Counted from the stretch's first letter, positions 51,801 to 64,000 are shown. The stretch: 64,000 nucleotides of DNA from Sphagnum compactum (GCA_965153455.1 OZ234503.1:15753118-15817117), one strand, 5' to 3'. A program made the numbers and translations. Notes: generated by a model not told the origin, from the sequence alone.

Positions 51801-53916
51801 AGATCTTGGGACTTTATATATAGTGGAGTTTAAGCTGCTCTCCTCTCCTTCCCTCTTTGCACATCTCTCTTCACCTGTCCTCTTGTTGTAACCAAATGGG
51901 ACTTGGGACCTATGGACAGGTGATGACAACTCTACCCATCCATCTTACTTTTTTATAGAGCTTTCACTAGATGCCCTAAGCTTCCAGTTTCTCCATCCTT
52001 TGTAGCTTAATCTCAATTGTATCCTAATTCCAGTCTGCAAGCCCTTCGAGCTAAGAGTTCAAACTGTAATTTTGATTCTCAGTGCTTATCTCTTTTTTTT
52101 TGTGTATTTTGTTAGGATGCCTTTAAGTTGCCTCTCCTCTCTAATATGTTCAGTAATTCTAGAATAATGGCAGTTGACTGGTCATTGGACAGGACAGAGT
52201 ACCTTTGAGACAGCACATCCATTATTCATGTTTCTCTCTCTCTCTTCTTATGTTCGGGTCAAACTTGATGGTCTTAGGACTAAGATATTTCTGCACACAT
52301 GAACTTAATGAGTCTCCTGGTAAGTTCATGGTTTCATTCTTTCTACTATATTGACTAGTTCCTGTTGTGGTTCAATTTGCAGGCATTGAAACACAGCACT
52401 GGTTAGATGCTCATTTCCATGTTTCAGAAGATCCATCTGTCCTTCAAATGTAAAAGTCCTTCACAAATTTCTGACCCCTTGGCTAATGTATTTGCAATTT
52501 GAGGAGCTAAAGACAGAACAGGAGAAGGCATCTCATCCCCAAGCATGGTTGCCTCTCAAAATTATGTGAGAACATTCCATGGACTCCTTCAGATTGCAGG
52601 CTTGTGGTCTGGAGCACACAGATAGTTTGAGCTTCTCAGAGAATTTGGAAGCCATGAGGTAGGGGATACCAAACCATGGTTTGTCAAACAAACCAAAGTC
52701 AGCAATTGACAAATGTGTATTGTCTCTCCCACACAGCAGCTTTTTATCATGGTGTATAATGCCTTTTCGGTTCATTCTCTCTAGGAGAGTGTATAGTCTA
52801 GTCTTCACAGGATGTTCATAATTCTTTTCATAGGCTGGCAGAACTCATGAAATTTGAGTTTTCCATGTTGATCTTCATGCTTGGGCAGGAGCCTACCTTT
52901 GTCCTTTTGAATTGGTTTTTTTCCATTTTAGATGTGTGCAGCTTTGCAGAGGGCTTCCTGTACACCAACTTCCTGGAAAGATAAATATTTTCTGTATTGA
53001 TTTTCTACACATCAGGTTAGATTGAGTCAGAACATTAAAGGTGGGCACATCTTGTTGCATGGACAAAACTCTAGGAGTCTCTTTTGGACTTTATTTTGGG
53101 AGCTTAGTTCCAATGTGAATAGAGAGGTATATATCCAGCTATCTATACCTGACAATTTGTGGGGCATGTGACCAGGGTCTTCAGATACCCAAATCTCTGC
53201 TGAAACTTGAAACTATCTTTGAAGACCTAGTTTAGTGGTTAATGTCAAAACATAATGCAGCTCTTCCAAAGTACCAGTCTCTACCTTCAGACACTTAGTG
53301 AACATATCTCATTTTATTCACCCTTGTTTTTCTTTGTTTTCTAGTAGCTTTGGCAGTTTGTTGATGAAATGCAAGCAATTGATAAGTAACTTAAAGGCTA
53401 TTTGGAAATAAGATGTAATGTGTCGGAGAATTTTTTTGACATACCGAAACCACATTTTTAAAACTGTATATTGAGAGTTGTAATTTATTCTCCCTGTGGC
53501 CACTGAGTCTAGTATATGCTCATAGGATCGAATAGTGTAGCTTTCTTGGAGGGTGGCAAACAGAATGATGGTGATGGGGACTTACAATGAGAAGTGAACA
53601 ATAACAAGCCATAACACCAAGTTTCCTCTTGGGCCACAATGCAGTGTTTTATAATCTTGATGGTCGGTTGATATATTTCTGAAAGGCAGCTTTTCAACCA
53701 TGTCAATATTTTTTTTCCTTTAGAAAGAAATTGACATTGCTTGATCATCATTTCATGTCGTTTTATTTGCACATATTTATTGTGGGCTTGTTGTATACTG
53801 CATGTCAAATCACACAAATTATCTTTCAGCGGCACTCAAACATACAGAGAAGACACAGTCAACCAGGACATAGCACAAAACATATTTTTCACATGCAAAT
53901 ACTTTTATCATGGGTG
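48872..53916. other. Intergenic; no gene recognised
   Basis: About 5 kb with only short spurious open frames on both strands. No E4 continuation, RNA gene or element ends were identified. Confidence 0.45.
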
Positions 53917-55537
53917 GTTTCATTGAATGGTAAGTACGGAGAAAGTTTTCCATACCCATAAAAGTGTTTCTGGTTGCCTTACTTGTGCTAGGGAATCTTT
54001 ACCAGGTTGCCTATTCTTCAAGTCTAGAAGCAAAAGGATCAGGTGCTGAATGGTGGAAAGAAATCTATATTGGACTACAACTTCTTATGTCTTCTCTGAT
54101 TGTTGTTCGGTTACTGAAAGATAGACATTTTACAGTGTTCAGAAATTTTATCTCCATCTTGTTTGGGCATTCTCAGAATTTTTTGGTTAATGGTTGGACA
54201 TTTATGAACCAGAATGTTCCAGCCATCACAACTTTCCAAACGACTCGGTTGCTCTGCTGGAGTTTTACATGAAAAAAGCTGCACAGGAGGATTTACACAA
54301 GCCTCTCAAGCATTGCAAGGATGAGATGCCTCTCACCTCCTCTCTCAAAGCTCCTTCATGTAAGCCCATGCCACCAACATCTTATTGATTAACTTTGAGA
54401 ATTCATAAACATATGTGTTTACTATTGAGATGGTCTTGGCACCTGTCGGTAATGAACAGTTGATTGGTTTACACAAGTTTGTATTTGGAATTATCTAGTG
54501 AAGTTAGTTCCATCAGAGCTTAGACACAATTTCTTGGTACATTTGCTTCATCCTCTCTAGCTGAAGTTTGGAATGTGGATGTTTGGGAATGATACTTCAT
54601 AGACAGAGATGATCTATAGTTATGTGGCATTTTATGAGATGCCTCCAGTCTGTGGAGGTGTTTGGCAACTCATTTGCCTTGCTGCAATTGATCTGAACCT
54701 CTGTTTGATCCTCCCCACCATATTTGAGATCTATTTTGAATGCTCGGGTCTATATATTGACCCTTTGTTTGCTGACATGCACATATGTAGCAAAATCATC
54801 ATGACGGCATTCACCACAATGGTGGCAACCTGATGAAGTCTTTTCTCGCACAAGGGAGTGTTTTCCCTTTTATGCCCTGTTGGTTTTGGCTGATAATTTT
54901 TCATTTTAAAGTTATACTTGACTGTTCAAGTTGGCCTTTTACGGCTGATGACATGCTGGATGCTGCATATGTGCCACCTAATGGCCAGGGTGGAAACTAA
55001 AGATTTTAACTGAAGAGGACTAATCTGCTTTATATTCTTTTGTTGTTCACTTATAAGCGGAATGGTTATGTTGCCTGGTATATTAACTTTACAGCTTGAT
55101 TTGTTTTTGAAAATCAGTAGTCTGAGCCTGTTGTTACATCCTTTTTCAAGGTTATAGGCATTGCAATTGAATGTGCAAATGCTCTGTGCTCTGGGTCCTC
55201 TCAATCTTGTTCAGATTGAGCAAATTTCTCATGGCCAAGTGAATCATAATTTCTCTCTCTCTCCAAATGAGCCAATGGGGCTGTGTCTGGAGCTATACCA
55301 AAATAGAATGTAAGTAGTAGGAACTGCTAATGTTCCATGATTGGCGAAAACAAATGAGATTACATGAACAAAATCAGTCCGTCCACGAAATGTTTAAGCC
55401 CTACGGTGTGTATTTCCTGACATCAGGTGCCTTTGAATAAACTGACCTGTACATGCCTTACATGACTATCTCAAACTTCAAGATGGACTAGAGAAATGTG
55501 ACCTCATCTGTGCTGCACATTGGCTAGCTCCGTTGAT
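53917..55537. repeat. Inverted, internally deleted duplicate of SURP/G-patch 3' region
   Basis: 53917-55000 is the reverse complement of 41881-42986. After a 10-base novel join (about 55001-55010), 55011-55537 is the reverse complement of 39207-39733. The 2.1 kb between the sources, holding exons 6-8, is absent here. The missing part does not have GT-AG ends, so this is a DNA deletion and not a spliced copy. Confidence 0.88.
54213..54359 (+). pseudogene. Duplicated SURP/G-patch exon 5
   Basis: Exactly 147 bp, the same length as source exon 5, still open and flanked by AG and GTAAGC. It encodes ECSSHHNFPNDSVALLEFYM and AAQEDLHKPLKHCKDEMP with a few substitutions. No other exons of the gene accompany it, so it cannot make the protein. 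Confidence 0.85.
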
Positions 55538-58264
55538 GGGGTTGTCTTTTTAGAGTGCGCTTTCAGAGAGTGTGCCCCAGACAATAGGTCAATGTTGATT
55601 AAAACCATGCATTTATCGTTGTCCATGCATTGGATGACATTCATCAATTTGGAAACAAATAAGATACACCAAATGTATGATAATATGGATGTATTGTATA
55701 GAAGGATGTACACACTCGTGATTGATTGGTTCATGTGCACCATGGATGGACAAATGATGAGTGACTTGAAAATTTCATTGTCGAATGAGAAAATGAAATA
55801 AATCATAACATTAGAAAATTAAAATTAAAATGTTTTGTCTTGGGAAAGTTTCAATATATCTTATTTTTAAATTCCTGATTTGATGGTTTTTTTATAGGTC
55901 TAGGATCCTTCCCTCTCTTAAGGAGTAGGTGTAGAGACCTTCCCTTTCCTATGCTTCATGCTATGTTTTCAAAATAAAGACTAAAGACCCCTTGAGGCAG
56001 CCCTTGCAAGAAGGACCTGCAAGGGGAATGCTGATGTTTTGAGGGCATTATCCCATGTAACAACATGGGGAAAATTGTGTTCATTTCTTTCCCTAAGATA
56101 AGGAAAACATTGTAAGGGTAAACTCATGGTTTGGTGACTCACTTTTAACATTTTGAAAAGTGCAAATCTTACATTAGTTAAAAAATTTAATAATTTTGAT
56201 AATGATTAAATTATGAATTTTATAATTATTTTTATGCTTTTAGTCACGAATATTGATAGGCCACCTTATAAATATTATTAGATATGTGATTGACCAAACA
56301 AAGTTTTTATGACCTTAGAAATTGAAGAACCTCTAGTTCCAAGTTTTTGAAAATTTTCAAAGAGCTAATGATTTTCTTGAAAAAATCGGCACTTTATGTT
56401 CTTTGACCAGATTCTTTGATTTTTTTAGCCCCACTAAGGATCATTTAACCAAATCTACAATGTTTGAGAACTGATCGTCAATGGTCATAACTAGTTCTTT
56501 ACCCTAAGCCTTCGGTTCCATTCCAAAAAGTGAGAACCTCTCAACATGAGTAAAACCTAGTGTTGGGTGGTTATTAGATTTTTGTTACAACCTCTAGTTC
56601 CAGTGTTTTTGAAAATCTAGAAATTGAATAACTTCAAGTTCTGGTTTTCTGGCAAAAAAAAAGAATATAAGAATTTCCTATTCCAGCTTTTTAGAAAATA
56701 ATTGGCTATCAAATAACCTTCTGTTTCTATTTCTGGAAGCCTTCAAAGAACTATGGTATTTGAATTTCTCTAATTTTTTGGAACTGCAGTTGGTATAGGG
56801 TAGATGGTTGGTGACAGAACACTTAAGCACTTAGGGCAGGCCAGATTAAGGGGAGGGCTCAATTGTTTCTGGTGTCAAAACAAAACTTAAACACAGTAAC
56901 AATAGTCAAAAACAGATTAGAAATGAGAAAGTTATGACCCTCCAAAGTAATTGGGGTCAAGAACTGAAAAAAAAACTCTCAAATACTATAAAGGCTGGTT
57001 CTTGAACACTCAAAAAATTCTTTGTATGTTGCTCTGTTATTATTAGAGTTCCAAAATAATTTGTAGAACTTCACCCGACGTTCCTATAACACTTTAAATC
57101 ATTTAAAATGAATAAAAATTATGAAAGTTATGAGGTTTGAAAATAAGAGGGGTCTAAAAAGAAGGGACAAAAAAAGAAAAAAAACAAGTTTTGTAAGTTG
57201 AAAAGTTTATTTTTCTTCTTGTTATTTTTTCATTACTCCTTTTCATTTGCACTTCCAAGATGATATCTAGAGCTTCGAGAAACTCTCCCATAACATTTTA
57301 ACTCACTCAAAATGAAGCTCTTATGAAGAGGATATAAATAAGTGCTCTGTCATAGGTAAGAGATTGGTGATGGGCTGGTCTACCCTACATCAGAATCAAT
57401 TCCTTTAAAGTTTTTTGAGAACTGTAGTTCTGCATGGGAAGGATCACCTTGATAACTATTAAGGTCCTTTCTTGTTTATAATAACCACTCAACACTGGGA
57501 TTTTCTTACCATGGGTACCAGCATAGGTGTTGGCTCACCCAACACCACTTTGACTAAGGTGAAATAGGGTCAATTTCCAAATGGACAAAACAAAAAATCT
57601 TTTTCAAAACTTATTTAATTTTCATAATTAGGAATTTTTTTAATATTTTCATGATACACCATGACATTGTGACATGAGGAGTAAAATTATTAAAATTACA
57701 ACTGCTGTAATTATGATGGTTTTCACGCTCAGCTTCATGTTTTCAGGAAAATTCATTTCATCATTTTAAAGATTATTTAATGACAAAACCGACCCTAGGA
57801 TTAAGTATCACTTTATTTTTTACAAAAGGAATTAAAACACCCAGACTGTAAGTTCTAACCTGTGTTGGCCAATTATCAATTGATTAGTTTTGTTGGGGGG
57901 TGGGTGGGAAACTCATGCTTGTAAATCAAAACAAATTCTTTTATTTCTTGAAAATTTCGGTTATAGATCAGAAATGCTTTTTTTGCCATAAATTCTTAGT
58001 GAACCACAAGCATAGATACCGTAATACCTTGGCCATTTCAACACATGTTCGTCAAATAATAAATTAAATTTTGAAAAATTCATTTCAACAAATGAAATAT
58101 TCCTAAATATTCACAATTATCCTTCACAATATTTTTTGATTTGTAAGAAATAATTTTTGAAAACTTCAACATTTCTGAAAATAATATAATTAGTGTCGAA
58201 TTGGCCAAGGTACCAGGGTATATGTATCAAAACGGATTCTTTCATCCAAGTAAGAAATTAAAGA
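55538..58264. other. AT-rich intergenic DNA; no gene recognised
   Basis: Contains a possible old foldback element (about 56540-57510). No coding homology seen. Confidence 0.4.
56540..57510. repeat. Possible degenerate foldback element
   Basis: AGTGTTGGGTGGTTATTA (about 56560) has its inverse, TAATAACCACTCAACACT, near 57482. A second inverted pair (TAGGGTAGA near 56796 and TCTACCCTA near 57379) nests inside it. Much of the arms has diverged. Confidence 0.35.
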
Positions 58265-60655
58265 ACCGTTACGGCACATATACCACGTGATGCCATGCCT
58301 TGGCATGCATGGGATGGAGATACTTCGCAATTACATGCCATGTCATGGCATAAGCCCTTTCACTATCCCATGAGTTGTCACAGAACCGACCACTATTCCA
58401 AACCTTATTCATCGTCCTTTTCCTAGACCCTAATGTACCGTGACCATCCTCGTTTGCATACCATCGCGGTTGAGCTTCAAGCACCATCTCCATTGCTCAA
58501 TGATCAATCAGTTTATTGCACCGCAATAATTCTTGCTATTGCTGTAGGAATTTTCAAGTCGGTTCCCATCAAGCTCTTCAAAGTGCGAGGTGAATTATTG
58601 CAAGTTGTTTTGGCCAAGGAGGCAGTGTATTGGGAACGCAAAACGTGCAAGAGCTTCAACCTCAAGACTATTGCTCATGTAAGTTATTTGCTTTTCTTTA
58701 GAATCCATGACCATGAAATGTCTATGGAAGCACCGTCCTATACCAGACATTGTCCTGTTAGGGCATTCATGGAAGGGACGAAATTCTTTGACTAAGGAAA
58801 CCCCTTCAATGGCAAGATGTGTGTAGAGAAACTGAAACCTACAAAAACATATTGTCATACGAATGCCAGTTTGATTTAGGGTTTCTTTCTCTTACTCCAG
58901 TCTATAATGTCATGTATCTTTAGACAATGCTTTAGTGTGTACATGCGGGGATTGGGTATCTCTGTGGAAGAGTGCTACACAGTAATAAATATTCTGGAGA
59001 TTTAGTTCTTGAGGTGAAAGGTTGGGAATGAGGACTTTGTTTATGTGAAAGGAGTGATGTTGACAGTATGTTGTTTAGAAACAGTGATTTATGTGCCTTA
59101 CATGATTAATCATTGTTTCTAAATAGAGTTTAGGGTTTATCATCTTCCGATGTTTGCTTCTTTCTGCTACACAACATGTTACAAAAATAACAATTCTAGT
59201 ATGAAGTGTATGTACATTGATGCAACTTTCTGTTGATCACTCCAATGCCAATTCATTTGATTGTTGTTCATTATTTCTGAAACCAAATGACATAGCTTGG
59301 ACATAGTGACTGGTTGAATGAAATGTTAAAATCTGTATCTAGTATTCCTCATATGAATTAACAATTTGGTGTTAATATGCATTTCAGGTTCTTCAATGGC
59401 TGAAAAGAACATTGTAAACGAGGTTGAGAACCAAATATCTACAGTAGCTGAAACAAACCTAATTGTGGATGGGTTGGTTCGCTACTGTGTGAACTTGAGA
59501 TATGGGAAATGGGTGGAGCAATTCGTTGTACTGCAAAGCTTTACAACGAGCTCAAACTTGAATGTGTTGCCATTAAGGTAACTACTTTGTGTTAGAACCC
59601 ATTGCAGCAGTTGTGGCATGTTGCATGATGGCTTGGTGCTTGACACTGCTCACAAAGCAAAGTTGTTAAAAAAGTTAGAGCTAGAGAGAGAAGGAATAGA
59701 GAGAGAGGAATATGAAATCAAGGAGGGTCAGGTGATAATACATTTTCTTGTTATTATTCTTGCATGGCTCCCTGCAGTTCCTAGGTGTCCATTTTTTGTA
59801 GAGTGGTGAGACAAAGGGTCCATCTGTTTTTGTTATTGTTCAAATATGTTAATAAAGGAAATCCCAACATGGCAGGTAACACCTACTGATGCTGAGAAAA
59901 TAGCAGAAGGACAACAGGATGTGGTTTACATTTACTGTGGTGGGGAGTGGCCTAACAAGCTGAGGCTTTCGGAACACCGGCATAAGTGTTGCATCAATGC
60001 ACTCTTTGATCCAGATTCAATAAAGCACCTGCAATTACCCATCTACCCTAATTTCAAGTCTGCCTAAGAAAGCAAGAAGTTGAAACAGATGTTGGCAGAT
60101 GATAAGGCAAGCTTTGATTTGCCTTTGAAGACCCAAGTGAAATTGATCAGGAGCAGGATCAACACATTGTAGCAGGTCATACACTCATTGGGCGAGTTTC
60201 CTGGTTGAAAACCCTCCAAGGATTACACCCACTTGCTAGGTACGATGCACAACATTGTAGGTGCAGTTGGGATGGGAAGCCTGTTTTTCCAAAACAAAGT
60301 GGACGTTCAAAAAATGGGCATAAGATAAAAACAAATTGGAGGTTGAATTTGATGTTGTAGCAGCTGAGGAGATAGATAATCTGCATAGCCAACGCATCAT
60401 CAGGCAAAAACTTCCAGCCAGAGGTAGAAAACAAGGTGGTTGCGTAAACAACATAAAGAGGTGGATGATCTTGTGGTAAATCTATCTTCACCTACCTCTA
60501 CAGTCCCCTCTCACGAAGAAGGAATTTTTGGGCTGGATGTTAGTATATCCAGCAGCTTTGAAGAAACTACAAGATCTGATGCAGATACTGTTACAATAGC
60601 CAATGATATATCTGGCACATGGGACTTGTTAAAACAACCGGCATCTGCTCCAAAA
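58265..60655 (+). pseudogene. Orphan zinc-finger-like gene, copy B (better preserved)
   Basis: Collinear with copy A. An open frame of 120 codons (58433-58795) contains LFKVRGELLQVVLAKEAVYW. A second segment (59393-59578) reads MAEKNIVNEVENQISTVAET, and a third (59846-60067) has VYIYCGGEWPNKLRLSEHRH, then KCC and LPIYPNFKSA, then a stop. Copy A reads CAA where B has that TAA stop, and has Cys where B has Tyr just before IYC, so the ancestral finger was probably CxxC with HxH and a later Cys. Downstream frames hold DYTHLLGTMHNIVGAV and, at 60440-60655, an acidic Ser/Thr-rich tail. Some junctions look like GT-AG exon ends but I could not build a continuous frame. Family not recognised. It could be a living gene with introns, but the nonsense and lost Cys suggest decay. 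Confidence 0.5.
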
Positions 60656-60659
60656 AATG

Positions 60660-61115
60660 CATTTGAGATGGCCTCTTTTCCATCCACCTTAAGAGGGCAG
60701 GTGTGTTCATCAGCAGATCATTCAAAGTGGTTGCAAGTCTGATGTCTTTGTGTGAACTAGCTTGTTTGGTCAATGTATGCAAGATGTGGGAGCCTGGAGG
60801 ATGCTTGGAGGGCATTCAACAAGGTGCCATCACATGATGTGGTCTCCATACTTGGAGGAAGTGCCAATGCTTGGGCATGCAGGTAAGGAAGCTCAAACAG
60901 TTTGATTGGATGTGTGAACGTGTACAGCCAATTGAAATCACTTTTGTTTGTATTGTATCAGCTCATGGCCATGCAGGTTTGGTGGATGAAGGCATACGCT
61001 GCATGTCTTGATGATCACAGTCTCCATGATGTCTGCAAAATTGGAACATTACACCTGCATGGAACCTTCTTGGCCATGCTGGCCATCTACAGGGGCAGAG
61101 AAGGGAGCAAGCAGT
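60660..61115 (+). pseudogene. DYW/PPR-class pseudogene, copy 3 (PPR-motif part)
   Basis: Frames in order read EGRCVHQQIIQSGCKSDVFV, then MYARCGSLEDAWRAFNKVPS and HDVVS, then IEITFVCIVSAHGHAGLVDE and GIRCM, then KLEHYTCM with LAMLAIYRG in a further frame. This is the standard PPR motif order before the E domain. Frame changes and stops inactivate it, and the E and DYW parts are not present after about 61115. It overlaps by homology the first 120 bp of copy 2. Confidence 0.78.
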
Positions 61116-62249
61116 GTATGTGCTAATCTGGCTGGGGAAGGACTACTGAAATTTGATGAACCAAAGCCAGCACCTGCAGGTCTTCATTACAGTGAATGGG
61201 ATGAGTTCAGGTCCTGAAGCTCTTCAAATAACAGGATCTATTGCAATGCTAAGACTTGAAAAAAAAGGTTATGGGCTCAAACCCACTTGTGTGCATGTAA
61301 AAACCCTACCAATCCTCTACCATTGAGCTTGATTTGGGGGTGCGAAGTTGGGTCTATTGCTGTGTTTCAAAAACAAAACCAAAATAAAAATTAAAATAGT
61401 TTCTTATAAGGCCCTTCCTACTTTTAAAGAATAAAACCCTTCCTTTCAATGCTTCATGACCTATGTATGTCCATGATAACATTTGCTTTGCTTTATAGTG
61501 GGCTTGGGGGATGGTCTAAATACATTGGGCCAAACTTAATTAACTCCCACCTCATCTTAAGCCGCATATGTTAAGAATGCGCACCCTAGGGTGTTAACTA
61601 ACACATAAAAACTTGTTCTTGTTTTGCCTTTGTTTTTTAGGTCAAATGTGGGGCAAATGTTTTTCAGTTTTGGGCATTGCTCATGGGGGCCATTACAACC
61701 TATTTGTAGGGACCGTATTACACATGTAAAAACATTTCCACCATAGATTAACAGATCTCCCAACAAACCCAATTTTTTTGGGGGAGTATGTTAGATTTAT
61801 GCCAATATAGAACTATTGTGCCCCATCGCAATTGCATGTCACAAAGTATGGAAAACAAATATTGAACATGAAAGTTTGTCACAAAAAAAAACTAATGAGC
61901 TTGTGCAAATAAAAAAAAACATTGAACGCACATTGAATGTTCAAACTCATCACTACAAGAAACATGTATTGTACTTGTTGCAAAACATGAAGTATTTTTT
62001 TGTAGAAAACGTTGAAAATGCAAGCCAAGAATTATTTTTGGCAATTTATAGCCAAAAGGTAATTTAAACAATTAGCATGGAAATGACATGAAAGGAGAAA
62101 CAAATAAACAAATAAATCACCCTAAACACCCATGCACACTTATCTGGTGCACCAAAAGGCCTACATGTTTCACCCGTCATTGGTCTAATTTGGTTGTCTA
62201 TAAGTTCCATCACCAATAGTGGCTTTAAGGTCTAAAGGGAAAGCAAAAA
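61116..62249. other. Intergenic; no gene recognised
   Basis: Low-complexity, AT-rich tracts only. A segment near 61400-61470 resembles 55890-55970 (CCTTCC...ATGCTTCATG), perhaps a shared old repeat. Confidence 0.35.
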
Positions 62250-63020
62250 TCCGATAAAAGATTAAAGGCCAAAACCATCACAAGGGAGACAAAAAGGGAA
62301 GGCCAAAGAAAGGCCAAAAGACGCACAACCTATAGGAACCCAAAAAAAACGAAGGGAAAGATTTAGTCCCTTTTGTGGTAGGAAGTTATTTCACCCACAG
62401 TCCCTTTAATGTCGCCTGCATGCAAATTGTGAAATCTAATAATAATGGGAGGTCTAGAACAAGCATCACCCACCAACTCAATCTTCCTCTCTATAGCAAA
62501 GGTTAGAGCATGTTGAAGAGCAATACTAACACGTTGCTTGAAAAATTGAATGTAAAAAAATGACTTCCCTTACATATATCATGAAAAAGACAAGCACATT
62601 CCTTGATGAAATGATCCATATCACACTTAAGTGCGTTGTGCACCTTGTGGCCATTAGAATAAAGTGGTGCCCTTCATGAAGCCTTCTATACTTGCCGATC
62701 TTAGCAATGGCGTTAAGTTCCACAACTCCACCTGTTGGTCGACTAATGACACCCGAAGCCACTATTTCCCGCGTCAAGTTAATAACCACCACATTAGCAA
62801 TGAAGACTTAATCCTTTTGAGTCATGTAAAGATTGACTTGTAATGAAACTCCTCACACAAGGGCATACCACCACTCTCTCCATACAATATGCCCACTTTC
62901 TCGAACGAAGTTTAAGGGTGATGTTAGTTAGGGTTGAATGCCAAATCATAACCATCCAACAAGGTAGGTCACTTAATGAGCTTCTCTTCTCCCAAAAATT
63001 AATAGCTAGCAAGTGTTTCA
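62250..63020 (-). pseudogene. Decayed coding-like repeat remnant, probably retroelement-associated
   Basis: Minus-strand frames read MVMIWHSTLTNITLKLRSRK, WAYCMERVVVCPC and SLHDSKGLSLHC (62794-63021), then in another frame VVINLTREIVASGVISRPTG and GVVELNAIAKIGKYRRLHEG (62526-62792). The runs look like real protein sequence, and I have a vague memory of similar repeated plant sequences, but I cannot name a domain. Frame changes and stops indicate decay. It sits next to LTR-like DNA on the right. Confidence 0.4.
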
Positions 63021-63099
63021 ACGTTTTTAAGTCGCAAATGCTTTGTGTTTCGAAAATTTGAAGATGGTAAAAGCAATGGTCATTGCACCTTGAATTTTT

Positions 63100-64000
63100 T
63101 AATAAGCTTGAAGTGTCGCATCCTTAGTTTTGGGCTCACGACCAAGGCAAGGGCTTGCAAAGGTGCGGGCCAAAGCGAGCTTGGGAGTCACATTTCATGC
63201 TCCTGGGAGTGCAAGAGAATGTGAGGGAATGAACCCGCACACTCCCAAGTGAGCTCCCACTTTGGGAGTTGGAGTTTCAATAGACTTTTGATTCTTCAGA
63301 GAGCGATTGTAAGGATCAAAACCCATTGGTTTGAAGAGTTCCTTATATCATTGGAAAGCTCTTAGAACATAAATGTCTAAAATGGGCTTACATGACCCAT
63401 TTGGATACTTAAAACATAAGTTATGACCAAAAGAAAGGTTTAGGGTCCAATTTGACTCCTGACCATTAAAAGTCGGGAATTGCTTCGATTTCCTGGCGTG
63501 CAAGTGGCATGCTGCATACTGTTAGAAAGCTCTTGATGAGGGATACAACTTTGTTTCAAATCTCACCTCAATCAGAGGTTTGCACACAAAGTTATGGGCC
63601 TCCAAAGTTGAAAGAGTCCCAATTTCGAGAATTTCGAGACTCTCACTTAGGAGTCCCGGGACAAAATGTCATTTGGGTGCTAGCCCGGTGGCCAAGCACA
63701 AAGTATACTATGAAGCGGGAAGGTGGTGGCTTCCCCCAAGTCCGGGCCGTGGTGAGTTTTGTGAATCTGTGTTTGTTCGTGGCTCGTCTGTGCACCAAAA
63801 GCATTCAAATTATGCACTAACCAACTTGTTGTTTGATTTGTGCAGGTCCGTGTGAGTAATTGATGCTTGTCACTCTTCCTAGTCCCCATCTTGGAACTCC
63901 AGCACGCCCCTGTACCTCCAAAATGTTGCGAGCTAGGAGCGTGCTCGAATTCCTTACTCTTCTGTTGTTTTCACCTTAGACTCGCATTTGAGTCTATCAA
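63100..64000. mobile_element. LTR-like sequence running off the right edge
   Basis: The style of this block (TTGGAAAGCTCTTAGAAC, AAGTTATGGGCCTCCAAAGT, repeated AGAAAGCTCTT motifs, GC-richer 3' part) is that of plant Ty3/gypsy LTRs. No boundary, TSD, primer-binding site or partner LTR is visible. Confidence 0.35.

Noticed and set aside
1-64000. tRNA, rRNA, organelle or bacterial operon-like features
   Set aside because: None recognised by eye. No ribosome-binding sites, dense co-directional genes or cloverleaf sequences were seen; a tRNA scan would settle this.

Overview
This window is nuclear DNA from a land plant. Genes are split by canonical GT-AG introns and spread thinly through AT-rich repeats. 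The plant-type families seen are sphingosine-1-phosphate lyase, a GUB_WAK receptor kinase, a SURP/G-patch splicing protein, UFD2/E4 and DYW-class PPR proteins. Abundant decayed DYW PPR copies, long repeat-filled introns and old Ty1-copia, hAT and MITE debris suggest a large vascular-plant genome, perhaps a fern or gymnosperm; the species cannot be fixed from the sequence alone.

Layout. 1-5.8 kb: minus-strand sphingosine-1-phosphate lyase, ten exons, with its 3' end off the left edge and a MULE-like MITE inside one intron. 6.9-7.8 kb: DYW PPR pseudogene (minus). 10.4-13.6 kb: a glutamine-rich, unidentified, probably nuclear protein (minus). 13.6-26 kb: mostly intergenic, with a hAT/DUF4371-type transposase relic, a (TA)n tract and a Tourist-like MITE. 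26.1-27.9 kb: decayed copy A of an orphan zinc-finger-like gene. 31.6-35.1 kb: a TIR element followed by an apparently intact receptor-like kinase (plus). 37.2-38.6 kb: the 3' end of a copia element with its LTR, abutting a second DYW PPR pseudogene. 40.0-46.3 kb: an intact SURP/G-patch gene (minus, 8 coding exons), facing away from a UFD2/E4 N-terminal fragment at 47.9-48.9 kb. 53.9-55.5 kb: an inverted, internally deleted duplicate of part of the SURP/G-patch gene. 58.3-60.7 kb: copy B of the orphan gene, then a third DYW PPR remnant. 62.2-64 kb: retroelement-like sequence running off the right edge.

Three genes were rebuilt exon by exon with matching phases: the lyase (366 codons in window), the receptor kinase (653 aa) and the SURP/G-patch protein (433 aa). 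They are unrelated in function (sphingolipid breakdown, cell-surface signalling, pre-mRNA splicing), and nothing indicates a shared pathway or cluster. I did not find an undescribed multi-gene system. The most distinctive signals are the duplicated orphan gene with complementary lesions, the inverted partial duplication of the splicing-factor gene, and the MITE with TSD and CpG-decay signature.
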